Of a stretch of DNA of 64,000 nucleotides, positions 47,847-56,688 are shown in pieces; position 1 is the first letter of the stretch; each line of letters starts with the position of its first letter. The stretch comes from Prevotellaceae bacterium UBA4301 (GTDB taxonomy: Bacteria; Bacteroidota; Bacteroidia; Bacteroidales; Bacteroidaceae): assembly GCA_002395775.1 (NCBI GenBank), contig DGUV01000045.1, positions 1-64,000 of the forward strand, given 5' to 3'. The notes beneath the pieces are model-generated. The model had not been told where the DNA came from. It worked only from the letters and a program-made list of their open reading frames with translations, and did no database searches. Position numbers and translations under genes: made by a program.

Positions 47847-49544
47847 ATGAAAAATAATATAACTCTACTATACATCGACCTCTTCTGCGGGGCGGGCGGC
47901 ACGTCAAGCGGCGTGGAGTATGCCCGTGTGGATGGCAGGAAGTGCGCCGAGGTGATAGCATGCGTCAACCACGACAAGAACGCAATACTCTCACACCAGG
48001 CCAACCATCCGCACACGCTCCACTTCACTGAGGACATCCGCACGCTGGAGCTGACCCCGATGTTGAATCACCTACGGAAGATGAAAGAAAAATACCCCGA
48101 AGCGAAGGTGGTGCTGTGGGCATCACTGGAATGTACCAATTTCTCAAAAGCCAAGGGCGGACAGCCACGCGACGCCGACAGCCGCACGCTGGCCGAGCAT
48201 CTGTTTCGCTACATTGAAGTACTTGACACAGACTATATCCAGATTGAGAATGTGGAGGAGTTCATGTGCTGGGGCGCACTCGACGAGAACGGCAAGCCCG
48301 TGAGCAAGGACCAAGGCAGCGACTACCTGAGGTGGGTGAAGAACGTATGCGAATACGGCTACAACTTCGACTGGCGCATCCTGAACGCCGCCGACTTTGG
48401 GGCCTACACCTCGCGCAAGCGGTTCTTCGGGCAGTTCGCCAAGAAGGGACTTCCGATAGCCTTCCCCGAACAGACCTACGCCAAGAACGGTGACGAGGGC
48501 GGCATGTTCCGCATGTACCACAAGTGGAAGGCTGTGCGCGACGTGCTCGACCTCGACGACGACGGCGAGAGCATCTTCACCCGCAAGAAGCCCCTCTGCG
48601 AGAAGACGCTGGAGCGCATCTATGCAGGGCTGGTGAAGTTCGTAGCCGGAGGCAAGAAGCAGCACGAGGCATGGATATTGAAGTACAACTCCATGAATCG
48701 GCAGAACCACCACAACGCACCCTCTATTGACGAGCCGTGTCCCACGGTGGCCTGCCAGAACCGCCTCGGACTGGTGAAGTGCCAGTTCCTCTCGAAGCAG
48801 TTCAGCGGCGACCCGGAGAGCAAGAACATCGACATCGAGCAGCCGGCCGGCACCGTGACCACCATCGACCACCACGCCTTCGTGACGGCTTACTACGGGA
48901 ACGGCTACAACTCATCGGTTGACGCACCTGCACCCACCGTGACCACGAAGGACAGGATTTCTCTGGTGAGCACGAAGTTCATCGCCAACGAATATAGCGG
49001 CGGCGGTCAGCTCTCCAGCATTGAACAGCCGAACCCCGCCGTGCTCACTACGCCAAAACAGAAAATTGTTACCTGCAAGCCGTGGGTGATGAGCACCGAC
49101 TTCAATAATGTCGGAAGATCTATCGATGGGCCGGCACCAGTCATAACAGCATGTCACAAGTATCATTACTTGATGAATCCTCAGTTTGCATCAGCAGGCG
49201 GCTCTGTCGAAAAACCTTGTTTTACGCTCATTGCGCGTATGGATAAGATGCCGCCCTACCTCATTACCACCAAGGAAGGCGCGGTGGGCATCGCCATCTA
49301 CGAGAGCGACAGTCCCTGGACACGAAAGGTGAAGGAGTTCATGGCCGCCTATGGCATCATCGACATCTGTATGCGTATGCTCAACATCGGCGAACTGAAA
49401 CGCATCATGGGCTTCCCCACCGACTATGTGCTGGTAGGCACCCAGGCCGAGCAGAAGAAGTACATCGGCAATGCCGTGGAAGTGAACATGAGCCGTGTGC
49501 TCTGCGAGGCACTGAGCAAGAAACTGAAGAATATAAACAAATAA
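47847..49544 (+). CDS. C5-cytosine DNA methyltransferase
   Basis: 565 residues. Motif I DLFCGAGG (11-18), a variant motif IV LECTNFS (94-100) where the catalytic Cys (C96) is preceded by Glu instead of the usual Pro, motif VI IENV (133-136), and motif X GNAVEVNMS near the end. A target-recognition region of about 300 residues lies between, with repeated PAPTVTT-like phrases (DEPCPTVAC, DAPAPTVTT, EQPNPAVLTT). It would methylate cytosine in phage DNA to evade restriction. No endonuclease neighbour. Confidence 0.85.
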   Translation: MKNNITLLYIDLFCGAGGTSSGVEYARVDGRKCAEVIACVNHDKNAILSHQANHPHTLHFTEDIRTLELTPMLNHLRKMKEKYPEAKVVLWASLECTNFSKAKGGQPRDADSRTLAEHLFRYIEVLDTDYIQIENVEEFMCWGALDENGKPVSKDQGSDYLRWVKNVCEYGYNFDWRILNAADFGAYTSRKRFFGQFAKKGLPIAFPEQTYAKNGDEGGMFRMYHKWKAVRDVLDLDDDGESIFTRKKPLCEKTLERIYAGLVKFVAGGKKQHEAWILKYNSMNRQNHHNAPSIDEPCPTVACQNRLGLVKCQFLSKQFSGDPESKNIDIEQPAGTVTTIDHHAFVTAYYGNGYNSSVDAPAPTVTTKDRISLVSTKFIANEYSGGGQLSSIEQPNPAVLTTPKQKIVTCKPWVMSTDFNNVGRSIDGPAPVITACHKYHYLMNPQFASAGGSVEKPCFTLIARMDKMPPYLITTKEGAVGIAIYESDSPWTRKVKEFMAAYGIIDICMRMLNIGELKRIMGFPTDYVLVGTQAEQKKYIGNAVEVNMSRVLCEALSKKLKNINK

Positions 49545-49556
49545 AAACAACAAACA

Positions 49557-50135
49557 ATGAAAACAATTACATCAACCTGGTTCGAGTGCAAGGTGCGCTA
49601 CGACCAAACGCAGGAGAACGGCCTGCAGAAGAAAGTGACAGAACAGTACGTCGTCGAAGCCCTCTCGTTCAGCGAAGCAGAGACACGTTTCATTGAGGAA
49701 ATGAAACAATACTTCAGTGGCGAGTTTGAAGTAACCGACGTAAAGAAGGCCGCCTACAAGGAAATTATCCTCATGTCTGACGTTGCCAAGAAATTCCAAA
49801 ACGAAGTGGAGGAAATGACTCGTGCATTCCAGAAAGGAGATTTCCTGGTGGCAAAGAAAGTATTTCACCGCCCCTTGGAGCAGCAGAACAACTCCGACTC
49901 CCGCTGGTTCAAGGCCAAGCTCGCCTTCATTACGCTCGACGATAAGACTGCCAAGGAGAAGCGCACCAGCGTGACCTACCTCGTGCAGGCAACCTCGCTC
50001 GACAATGCCGTGCAGAACATCAACGTCGCCATGCAAGGCACGATGATTGACTATGAGAAGTCGAACATCAGCGAGACAAAAATCCTCGACGTGTATCTCC
50101 ACAAAGCACCCTCCTCCGACAATGAGCAAGCATAA
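49557..50135 (+). CDS. DUF4494-like protein
   Basis: 192 residues. TWFECKVRYDQTQENGLQKK followed by ALSFSEAE, and later SRWFKAKLAFITLDD with TYLVQATSL, match the duplicated pattern of DUF4494, a family common in Bacteroidales phages and mobile elements. Function unknown. Confidence 0.8.
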   Translation: MKTITSTWFECKVRYDQTQENGLQKKVTEQYVVEALSFSEAETRFIEEMKQYFSGEFEVTDVKKAAYKEIILMSDVAKKFQNEVEEMTRAFQKGDFLVAKKVFHRPLEQQNNSDSRWFKAKLAFITLDDKTAKEKRTSVTYLVQATSLDNAVQNINVAMQGTMIDYEKSNISETKILDVYLHKAPSSDNEQA

Positions 50136-50520
50136 AGACCTTCACCCCTGGCTCGACTACTTCGAGATGCTGCATCAGTACGAGCAGCAGGGTTTTCTCG
50201 AAATGAAGCAGGACAAGCATGAGGCATACGTGACCCGTGCTGCCCTGCACGCCATGACCCCCGGCGACAACCCAGTGCAACAAATCGAGATCGATATACC
50301 TGAAACGGTGCGCCGCCTCCGCGCCTATGCCGCCTACCTGCCACCTCGGTCAGGATGGGACTACAACAACGCCCCTTTCGCCCTCCATGTCGTGCAGGAA
50401 GAACCACCCCACGACCTGCTCTACACCCTCCTGCTCACCCGCAGACGCCGCTGGTTCTCCCCCTGGAAGAAGAGCGACTGCATCGAAGTAATCAGCTACA
50501 ATGACAAAACAACGAAATAA
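50122..50520 (+). CDS. Hypothetical protein, 132 aa
   Basis: The ATG at 50122 overlaps the previous gene by 14 nt and is preferred over a longer start. Helical with a basic RRRRWFSPWKK stretch near 107-117. Unrecognised. Confidence 0.6.
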   Translation: MSKHKDLHPWLDYFEMLHQYEQQGFLEMKQDKHEAYVTRAALHAMTPGDNPVQQIEIDIPETVRRLRAYAAYLPPRSGWDYNNAPFALHVVQEEPPHDLLYTLLLTRRRRWFSPWKKSDCIEVISYNDKTTK

Positions 50521-50524
50521 CGTA

Positions 50525-50836
50525 ATGACGAAAGAAAAGAACGCTCCCACCTTTGCCGAGTTCTGGAATCTCTATGCTCTGAAGCGCGACAAGATAGCCG
50601 CCGAGCGGGCATGGAACCGTCTCCCCGCTAAAGACAAGCAAGCCGCAATCAACGGCATTGACCGCTATTGTGAGGACTGCAAGAAACGCGGCATCAGCCG
50701 CATGTATGCTCAAGGGTATCTTAACCACAGGCGTTGGGAGGACGAGCCAGAGGAGGATATATCTGCAAAAACAGCCGGAACGCCACAGCCGCCCCTGCAG
50801 GCAGCCGATGCGTTCGACCAGATGGAAACATGGTAA
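50525..50836 (+). CDS. Replication-initiator C-terminal-like protein, 103 aa
   Basis: TFAEFWNLYALKRDKIAAERAWNRL, IDRYCEDC and YLNHRRWEDE match the small conserved C-terminal domain that ends many phage replication initiators and helicase loaders. Here it stands alone, so it may be a partner of the primase-helicase at 31542 or a remnant. Confidence 0.6.
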   Translation: MTKEKNAPTFAEFWNLYALKRDKIAAERAWNRLPAKDKQAAINGIDRYCEDCKKRGISRMYAQGYLNHRRWEDEPEEDISAKTAGTPQPPLQAADAFDQMETW

Positions 50837-50868
50837 ACCGACGAAATCTTGGCATAACAAATAACGAC

Positions 50869-51207
50869 ATGACGAAAACAGAGACTATCCCCACATTCTA
50901 CCGCGTGCTACCCGACCTTCGGAACGCGCCGCTCGACGATCACCTGCTGCATGGCTACGAGTCCATACACGACTACCGCCGTGCCCTGCTCGCCCTTGTC
51001 CGCCATTGGCGCGACCGCGTGGGAGAGGCGGTCGATGAACGGCACGGTCACCTCCGCATTCGCTTCTGCGACACTCCCGGCGTTCGTCCAGACGAAGCAT
51101 GGCTGCCACGTTTTCTTCTTGAACCCACGGTCATGCCAGCCCACCTTCGCCCCAGTCCAGCCGACCCAGCTACGGAGGAATTGGACCACGCCTTCGGTTT
51201 CGACTGA
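50869..51207 (+). CDS. Hypothetical protein, 112 aa
   Basis: Last + strand gene before the convergent terminator. Arg/His-rich N-terminal part, Pro-rich end. Unknown function. Confidence 0.55.
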   Translation: MTKTETIPTFYRVLPDLRNAPLDDHLLHGYESIHDYRRALLALVRHWRDRVGEAVDERHGHLRIRFCDTPGVRPDEAWLPRFLLEPTVMPAHLRPSPADPATEELDHAFGFD

Positions 51208-51246
51208 CCTTGCCACCGAGCCTCGCGCTACTCCGCGAGAAAAATG

Positions 51247-51285
51247 CAAAAAGCCGCTATCCTTACGGACGGCGGCCTTTTGCAT
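51247..51285. terminator. Bidirectional terminator between convergent blocks
   Basis: GCAAAAAGCCGC pairs with GCGGCCTTTTGC around a TATCC...GGACG loop. T-rich on both outer sides, so it can stop the + strand run ending at 51207 and the - strand run ending at 51329. Confidence 0.75.
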
Positions 51286-51328
51286 TAACTAACTTAAAAA
51301 CCCATGAAGAACGTAAAGTGCTACGATA

Positions 51329-51778
51329 CTATTTCTTGACCTTGCGGGCGCGGTTGGGGTGCGATGTCACGGCAGGCTCCACATCGTCAACCTCTGTGGC
51401 TTTGCCCAGGTCCACCATCGTCCGGTTGGGGCAATCCAACCGACCACAAAGGAAAGGGCGCAGGGCGGTCATCATTCTACCATTGCGGGCCACGTCGTAT
51501 TCCAGTTGTCGTACTTTCTCATCCATGTTGTTTAGGCGTTCCCGCAACTCGTTGTTCTCGCGGCGCATCTCCTCACGGTCGGTTACCAGGTGGTCGCGCG
51601 TTTCTTTCAACTTGCCGATGTAATTCTGCTGGTCGGCCAGGGCCTGTTGATAGACATCCTGTACCGACTGCATGGCGTCGGCGTCGGCCTTTCGCCTTGC
51701 TGCGCGTAGGGTGAAAATGCTGGCCAGTCCTCCGCTGGTAATGGCACTCAGAAGCGCCGTGATAATGATTTCGGTCAT
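51329..51778 (-). CDS. Membrane-anchored coiled-coil protein, possible lysis-related
   Basis: 149 residues. Hydrophobic N-terminal span (about 4-27), long coiled coil (about 30-95), then a conserved-looking CGRLDCPNR site (about 110-118) and a basic tail. The layout recalls spanin or holin-associated proteins of Bacteroidales phages. Last gene of the tail operon. Lysis role is inference. Confidence 0.5.
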   Translation of the reverse strand: MTEIIITALLSAITSGGLASIFTLRAARRKADADAMQSVQDVYQQALADQQNYIGKLKETRDHLVTDREEMRRENNELRERLNNMDEKVRQLEYDVARNGRMMTALRPFLCGRLDCPNRTMVDLGKATEVDDVEPAVTSHPNRARKVKK

Positions 51779-51825
51779 AGTCTTTGCGTTATTACGTTAT
51801 ATCGCAATATCGAAATATCGCCCAC

Positions 51826-51841
51826 AAAAATCAAGGGCAGC
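51826..51841 (-). promoter_or_regulatory. CTGCCCTTGA element
   Basis: On the - strand CTGCCCTTGATTTTT directly after the stop of the 378-aa gene and 63 nt before the next start. The same string occurs at 22911-22925, again just before a - strand gene. May be a -33-type element or a weak terminator (an AGGGG/CCCTT stem precedes the T-run). Confidence 0.35.
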
Positions 51842-52978
51842 CTACCCCTCCAGCGCCAGTGTCACTGTGAAGTCCACATGCGGCATCTGCTGTTTTGTCT
51901 TGTCGTAGATGCTGACGCTGTTCTTGGCGGGCTTTACGATGACGGGAACAAACATGTCTCTGCCGTCGCGCCGGTAGCGCATCCACCACTGCTTGCGCTT
52001 ACCGCTCAGGAACTCCATTGTCCACCAGTCGGCCCACTCGCGGGTAACGTAGCCGCTGGACATCTGCCACGACCGTCTGCCGTCGGTGCCGAAGGCCATC
52101 AGACTTCGGCTGGGGCGGAACGTAGGTTGTTCCACGCGAGCATATTGTGTGACGTTCACGTCTATTTCCATAGTCTCCTTCGTCATGCCGCTGCATGTTT
52201 CGATGGCTCCGCGACGGTTGATGAAGAGAAAGTCTGTGTATGGAATGCTATCGCGTAGTACAATCGGTGCATGGGAGGCGGGGCTGTCGGGTGAGCCGTT
52301 TTCGTGAGCATAGAACACACATTGCGTCCCGTTGTTGCTCACATCCACCCAGGATGTGATGCTCTGGCTGCCAACCCGTTCAGGTGTGCTTGTCGGCTTT
52401 GTGCTGGCGTCTCCGTCGCGCTGGTTCGTATTTTCCAGATGAGAGGCGTCGGCATCCGCTTCGTCCACGATGTTGCTGCGTTCCCATTCCGTGAGCCACC
52501 CAATCATGCACCTCCCCCCTGGTATGTTCGTGTTCCCGTTCTGGTCAACACACTGCGTGACAGTGAACACGCCGCCGTCATCGCTGGACAAATACTCAGT
52601 GCTAATCCGCAGGTAATATGTGCGGTATTTTCTAATCCCATTTGCATCGAAGTCGCTCCCTCCGCTTGGGGTGAATACTCCAGATGCAGCGGATTCTGCA
52701 GCATTGTTCGCCGCTTCAACCTCCTTGGCAAATGTATAGTCGCTCCATATTGCCCGGAGGGCAGAGCCAATATCAATGCTGACTTCAGTCTGTCCTCCAG
52801 CATCGGCCCGGAAGCTGCCCACTATATTGTTGTCATATAAAACCTCGATATGTACGATTGTGAACGGACTGCTTTCAGGCCATTCCAGCCCATGAATGCC
52901 TATCACTACGGGTGAGCCGGCAAAATATGTCTTGTCGTCGCCGAACATCCCTGAAATCGTTACTATGTTTTGTGCCAT
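51842..52978 (-). CDS. Tail-type structural protein, 378 aa
   Basis: Beta-rich, Ser/Thr/Asp-rich with few hydrophobic helices, following the 1178-aa tail protein after 30 nt. The opening (IVTISGMFGDDKTYFAGSPVVIGIHGL) and repeated strand phrases suggest immunoglobulin-like or baseplate domains. Probable minor tail protein; family familiar from Bacteroidales prophages but unnamed to me. Confidence 0.6.
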   Translation of the reverse strand: MAQNIVTISGMFGDDKTYFAGSPVVIGIHGLEWPESSPFTIVHIEVLYDNNIVGSFRADAGGQTEVSIDIGSALRAIWSDYTFAKEVEAANNAAESAASGVFTPSGGSDFDANGIRKYRTYYLRISTEYLSSDDGGVFTVTQCVDQNGNTNIPGGRCMIGWLTEWERSNIVDEADADASHLENTNQRDGDASTKPTSTPERVGSQSITSWVDVSNNGTQCVFYAHENGSPDSPASHAPIVLRDSIPYTDFLFINRRGAIETCSGMTKETMEIDVNVTQYARVEQPTFRPSRSLMAFGTDGRRSWQMSSGYVTREWADWWTMEFLSGKRKQWWMRYRRDGRDMFVPVIVKPAKNSVSIYDKTKQQMPHVDFTVTLALEG

Positions 52979-53008
52979 ACAGTGTCTATACTGCGATGTA
53001 ATCGCTTT

Positions 53009-56000
53009 TTAGATGTACATAATATCCATTTCAACCATTCCCAGTCCCGTCTTGTTGCTTACGGTGTATTGCATTTTCAGAATAAAACCTGTAATGTCAC
53101 CCACGTTGACACGTACCGTTTTATCAATGGAGAGCAGCTGCGCCATCCCTATGGGAACTTTCCTCCTGGCGATGCGTGCATTCCTCATCCAATAGCTGTA
53201 TTCCTTGTAGAATTTGTCACACAAGCCCCGGCCGCGCAGATTCGGCGTTGTGATGTCAAGATAGCGCGGATTGTCTTTTACACTTATTGGCTGTATATTC
53301 TCCGTGCTATCGGCATAGTACATTACCTGTAGTTCCTGCAGGAGCGAAGACCTGCTCTCCGATGTGTCAATATCTATCATCAAGGCGTAAGCCTCATGGT
53401 CATACGAAGATGCAAAACCCATGGAAAAACCATTGAAATATGTTGCATAGTTTTCCATTTCACTTGGGGTCAAGACGTCCCCGTTATTTTTGATTGGAGT
53501 GAACAACACGTCGTGGGCTTTGCCTTTGTTGTCGAGTAGAGAGTATATAATGCCATACAGTGTAAAGTAACCATCTTCGTTTACGTCCCAGCCTTTTGCA
53601 CGCATGACCGTCCCTGATATCTTTGGGCGATTCAGTAAATCCGCGTTGGAGCCTTCAAACATTTCAGTCATTGTCTCTGCCGCTTCGGCCTTGGTCTCAA
53701 CGGTCCTGTATTCAGGTCTGTTCGGATCGAAGTTCGGGTTGAGTTTTTCTGCCCGGAGCTTAAGGGAGAAACGTCCCTGTGACACATCCGTTCCACCACT
53801 CACGGTAACTGGCCCTCCATTGGAGTATGCCAGTTTCTGCAGATTAAGTAGCGTCTGCGCCCTCTCTCTGGAACTGTCAGTTTCTATGAGTAGGTTATAA
53901 TGATTAGTGTCCCATTCAAGAATTTGCTCGATGCTCTTTCCCTGTAGGTCGTTGATGTATTGTTGACGCATGATGCCTGGCATCAATGGAGATTGGTCCT
54001 TAGTAGCTCCAGCCATGAGCAAAGTGTGGGATTTTCCCGTATTGTCGGTAACGGCCGGAAGGAAAAATCCTGTCATATAAGTGCTGGATGAGCGGGTGGT
54101 AAGACTAAAGTGTGTATCAGGGAACATGGCAGACATTGCCTCCACCGCGTCAGCAGGACTGGTACAGACACGCTTATAGCCAGTCGCCCCGTCATAGTCC
54201 CACTCGTTCCCGTAGCTGTCACAGGTGTCCGGGTGTACAATTGCCCCGTTCCCGGGAACGATTTCCCACGCATCATTCTCTTCGCCGTCATCCTGATCTT
54301 CATAATATCTCACATGGGCATCGCTTCCGCTTCCGCGCATGATGCCAAAGCACAGGCCGGGGTCCGCCTCGTCGAATGGAGTGCCGCCGTTGCTTATAGC
54401 GTAGTTGTCAAGCATACGGATCTGGAATCCTTCGCTAAGGAATATTTCGAGCTTGCCAGATATCGTATAGTTACTTGCAATGTCCATTCCTGCATACACG
54501 GTTTCGTTCGTAAGTTCCTGAGGCTGGTAGGTTGCCCTGGCAAAAGTTCCTATCTTTTGCGCAGCGCCTGACGGTGCTTTCAGATCGCTGTCGAACAGCG
54601 AAGCGTATGTCCCATTAATTTCGTTCATTATAACTGGTGCAGCCACACACTGTATTTCCTCGACGGTTTCATCCGCTCCGGAACAGTCGCCGTCCTCGGC
54701 ATCCATAAACCCTGCCCACTCGAACAGAGATGGGAAAAGTACATCTTCATCCTCATCGACCTGTACACCATAGGCATTTCCGTTCACCGGAGTGACATAG
54801 CATGTCTTGTTAAAGGCAGAAACCTGCGAATTGATAATATCATAGTCCGCATCAAGGTTCCATTTTGAGTAATCGTGCTTGTCGGTTGTGTCCTTCCATA
54901 TCTTTGCACTTCGGACGAACAAGTCGGCAAACCCCTTATAATAGAAGCTCGTGCTGTCGCTTCCCTTCCCGTATGTCATGCGGAAACCGCGTATGTTATT
55001 CTCTTGTTTAATCGCAGGGAGGACATCGCAGTTAATGTGCTGTACATCGCTATTTCGGAGTATGTTGCGAAGCAGAACTATGCGAACTGTTGAATAATCA
55101 CTATCGAAAATAAGGCGTATGCCGAACATTGACTTCATGGCGTTGACAATCTCGCTTATCTCCACATTTGGGTAGTTTTCCCCCGTAGCATAAGCGAGGT
55201 AGGCAGAGTATCCGCCTGTTTCCTCCTCATGCTCATCTTTTATAAGTTCAAACTGCAACCCACCTTCAAACGGGAAGGATGGAATATTGGATTGTGCTGT
55301 TGCAATCCGGCACTCAACAGATCCAAAATTTTGAATGACACTGCCCCTCTCTTTTAAAACCAAATCTCGCAACAGTGCCTTGCCTATTATTTCTTCGTCC
55401 GCAAGAACCTGCTTCCCTGCATTTTCCCATCCAGCTACAGGCAGATAACCACCGGCACGGCCTGACCCGGTTTGAATAAGTGGCAAATAAAACTGACCAT
55501 ATCGTCCAACCTTCTTTCTCGGAGTGGCATGGCTGTCCATCTCGTCATCTTCATACTCATCCTCAATCTCTTCGTAGTGGCAACCGTAGTTAAGCATAAA
55601 TACACGTCGCAGGTCTTCCACGTTCAGGGCCTGATTTTCTGCGACGTGTATTCCAAGGTCTTTGAAAAGTCTGTCAACAAAATGCAGCAGATAGAAATTG
55701 GGCGAGTTGTTGAAACGTGTCTGGCGATCTCCGCCATCAGTGGTTGCGGTTCCATGTGCAAGACGAATGGTATAGCCACGACCGGCAACTTCCTCCGACT
55801 GTCCATCCGTAATTTTCGTTGCCTTTAATGGATAGCAGATGTTGATATTACAGAACGGATGCCCTGCATCGTAGGGCATCTGGACATTAGTATAATCCTT
55901 ATTTTCAGCGATACCATTGCTGTCATATATATTTCCATGGCTTTTCACAAGTTTCGGCCAGCGTTGAGCGTAAGGGGTTCTTACCCATTCGTCATACTTC

Positions 56001-56545
56001 CCTACACTAAAATAACAAAAATATCCGTCCAGCCCTTCATGGTGATGATTCTTTGCCACATACGCAGCAAGGCCATCAAGCCTAAATACTCCGCATGGTC
56101 TTTTGATTCCTACGACTCTTTTACGGTTCAGTGCCACGCCAATTACCACGTCGCCGACGCTCACCTCCCTGGCTTTTGTACCCTTAATCATTTCATCGAA
56201 AGTCTTATTGCCGCTCTCAAACCTTACGTCAACATTACCGTTCTCATCCACGTCAACTTCATCGTCCAGCATGAGATAACCCATATAAAGCGGTAAGCCT
56301 TCCACCCACAGCCGTGCCTTTCGTTTGTTGATTTGATCGTGCAGACGGGATCCATGCAGATCACCGCTGGTACCGAAGATGTGGACATTGGCAGGAATAT
56401 TCAGAGAAAAGCTATGCGACCATACATCTCCGCTGGCGAATATCTCACTGGTGTCGGTGATGGTGATGCTGGCATCCTCAGGCAGCCAGGCGTACTTACT
56501 TCCCGTTCCTTCGCGGTCGAATATCTCGAGAGAAAGATGTTCCAT
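53009..56545 (-). CDS. Large tail-type structural protein, 1178 aa
   Basis: The start at 56545 (MEHLSLEIFDREG) is preferred over an upstream in-frame start at 56599 because the latter lies between the promoter elements and the palindrome. Beta-rich throughout with regular polar residues; the N-terminal 140 residues look like a tail-hub domain. It is the first gene of the - strand tail operon. Probably a baseplate or tail-spike-associated protein; no enzymatic motif seen. Confidence 0.65.
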   Translation of the reverse strand: MEHLSLEIFDREGTGSKYAWLPEDASITITDTSEIFASGDVWSHSFSLNIPANVHIFGTSGDLHGSRLHDQINKRKARLWVEGLPLYMGYLMLDDEVDVDENGNVDVRFESGNKTFDEMIKGTKAREVSVGDVVIGVALNRKRVVGIKRPCGVFRLDGLAAYVAKNHHHEGLDGYFCYFSVGKYDEWVRTPYAQRWPKLVKSHGNIYDSNGIAENKDYTNVQMPYDAGHPFCNINICYPLKATKITDGQSEEVAGRGYTIRLAHGTATTDGGDRQTRFNNSPNFYLLHFVDRLFKDLGIHVAENQALNVEDLRRVFMLNYGCHYEEIEDEYEDDEMDSHATPRKKVGRYGQFYLPLIQTGSGRAGGYLPVAGWENAGKQVLADEEIIGKALLRDLVLKERGSVIQNFGSVECRIATAQSNIPSFPFEGGLQFELIKDEHEEETGGYSAYLAYATGENYPNVEISEIVNAMKSMFGIRLIFDSDYSTVRIVLLRNILRNSDVQHINCDVLPAIKQENNIRGFRMTYGKGSDSTSFYYKGFADLFVRSAKIWKDTTDKHDYSKWNLDADYDIINSQVSAFNKTCYVTPVNGNAYGVQVDEDEDVLFPSLFEWAGFMDAEDGDCSGADETVEEIQCVAAPVIMNEINGTYASLFDSDLKAPSGAAQKIGTFARATYQPQELTNETVYAGMDIASNYTISGKLEIFLSEGFQIRMLDNYAISNGGTPFDEADPGLCFGIMRGSGSDAHVRYYEDQDDGEENDAWEIVPGNGAIVHPDTCDSYGNEWDYDGATGYKRVCTSPADAVEAMSAMFPDTHFSLTTRSSSTYMTGFFLPAVTDNTGKSHTLLMAGATKDQSPLMPGIMRQQYINDLQGKSIEQILEWDTNHYNLLIETDSSRERAQTLLNLQKLAYSNGGPVTVSGGTDVSQGRFSLKLRAEKLNPNFDPNRPEYRTVETKAEAAETMTEMFEGSNADLLNRPKISGTVMRAKGWDVNEDGYFTLYGIIYSLLDNKGKAHDVLFTPIKNNGDVLTPSEMENYATYFNGFSMGFASSYDHEAYALMIDIDTSESRSSLLQELQVMYYADSTENIQPISVKDNPRYLDITTPNLRGRGLCDKFYKEYSYWMRNARIARRKVPIGMAQLLSIDKTVRVNVGDITGFILKMQYTVSNKTGLGMVEMDIMYI

Positions 56546-56570
56546 ATACGAATTAGTCGTTATTCTTTCA

Positions 56571-56591
56571 TGCCGATATACATTATCGGCA
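56571..56591. promoter_or_regulatory. 8-bp palindrome in the divergent tail promoter region
   Basis: TGCCGATA-TACAT-TATCGGCA lies between the - strand start (56545) and the -7 box TAAATTTG (56597-56604, read on the - strand). It would be in the 5' leader of the - strand transcript or serve as an operator. Confidence 0.6.
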
Positions 56592-56596
56592 CAGAA

Positions 56597-56652
56597 CAAA
56601 TTTATCTCACCAATGTTCGCCGGTCAAGGGCAGAGGCTTGCCCTTGACCGGC
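56597..56652. promoter_or_regulatory. Divergent promoters on a 14-bp perfect palindrome
   Basis: GCCGGTCAAGGGCA (56619-56632) and TGCCCTTGACCGGC (56639-56652) are perfect inverses around GAGGCT. Read outward, each arm gives TGCCCTTGACCGG. On the - strand CTTG is 20 nt from TAAATTTG (56597-56604); on the + strand CTTG (56643-56646) is 20 nt from TTATTTTG (56667-56674). So one palindrome appears to supply the -33 element to both tail operons. Confidence 0.6.
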
Positions 56653-56688
56653 ACCCACTTCGTCGCTTATTTTGCATTTAAAAAAAGA

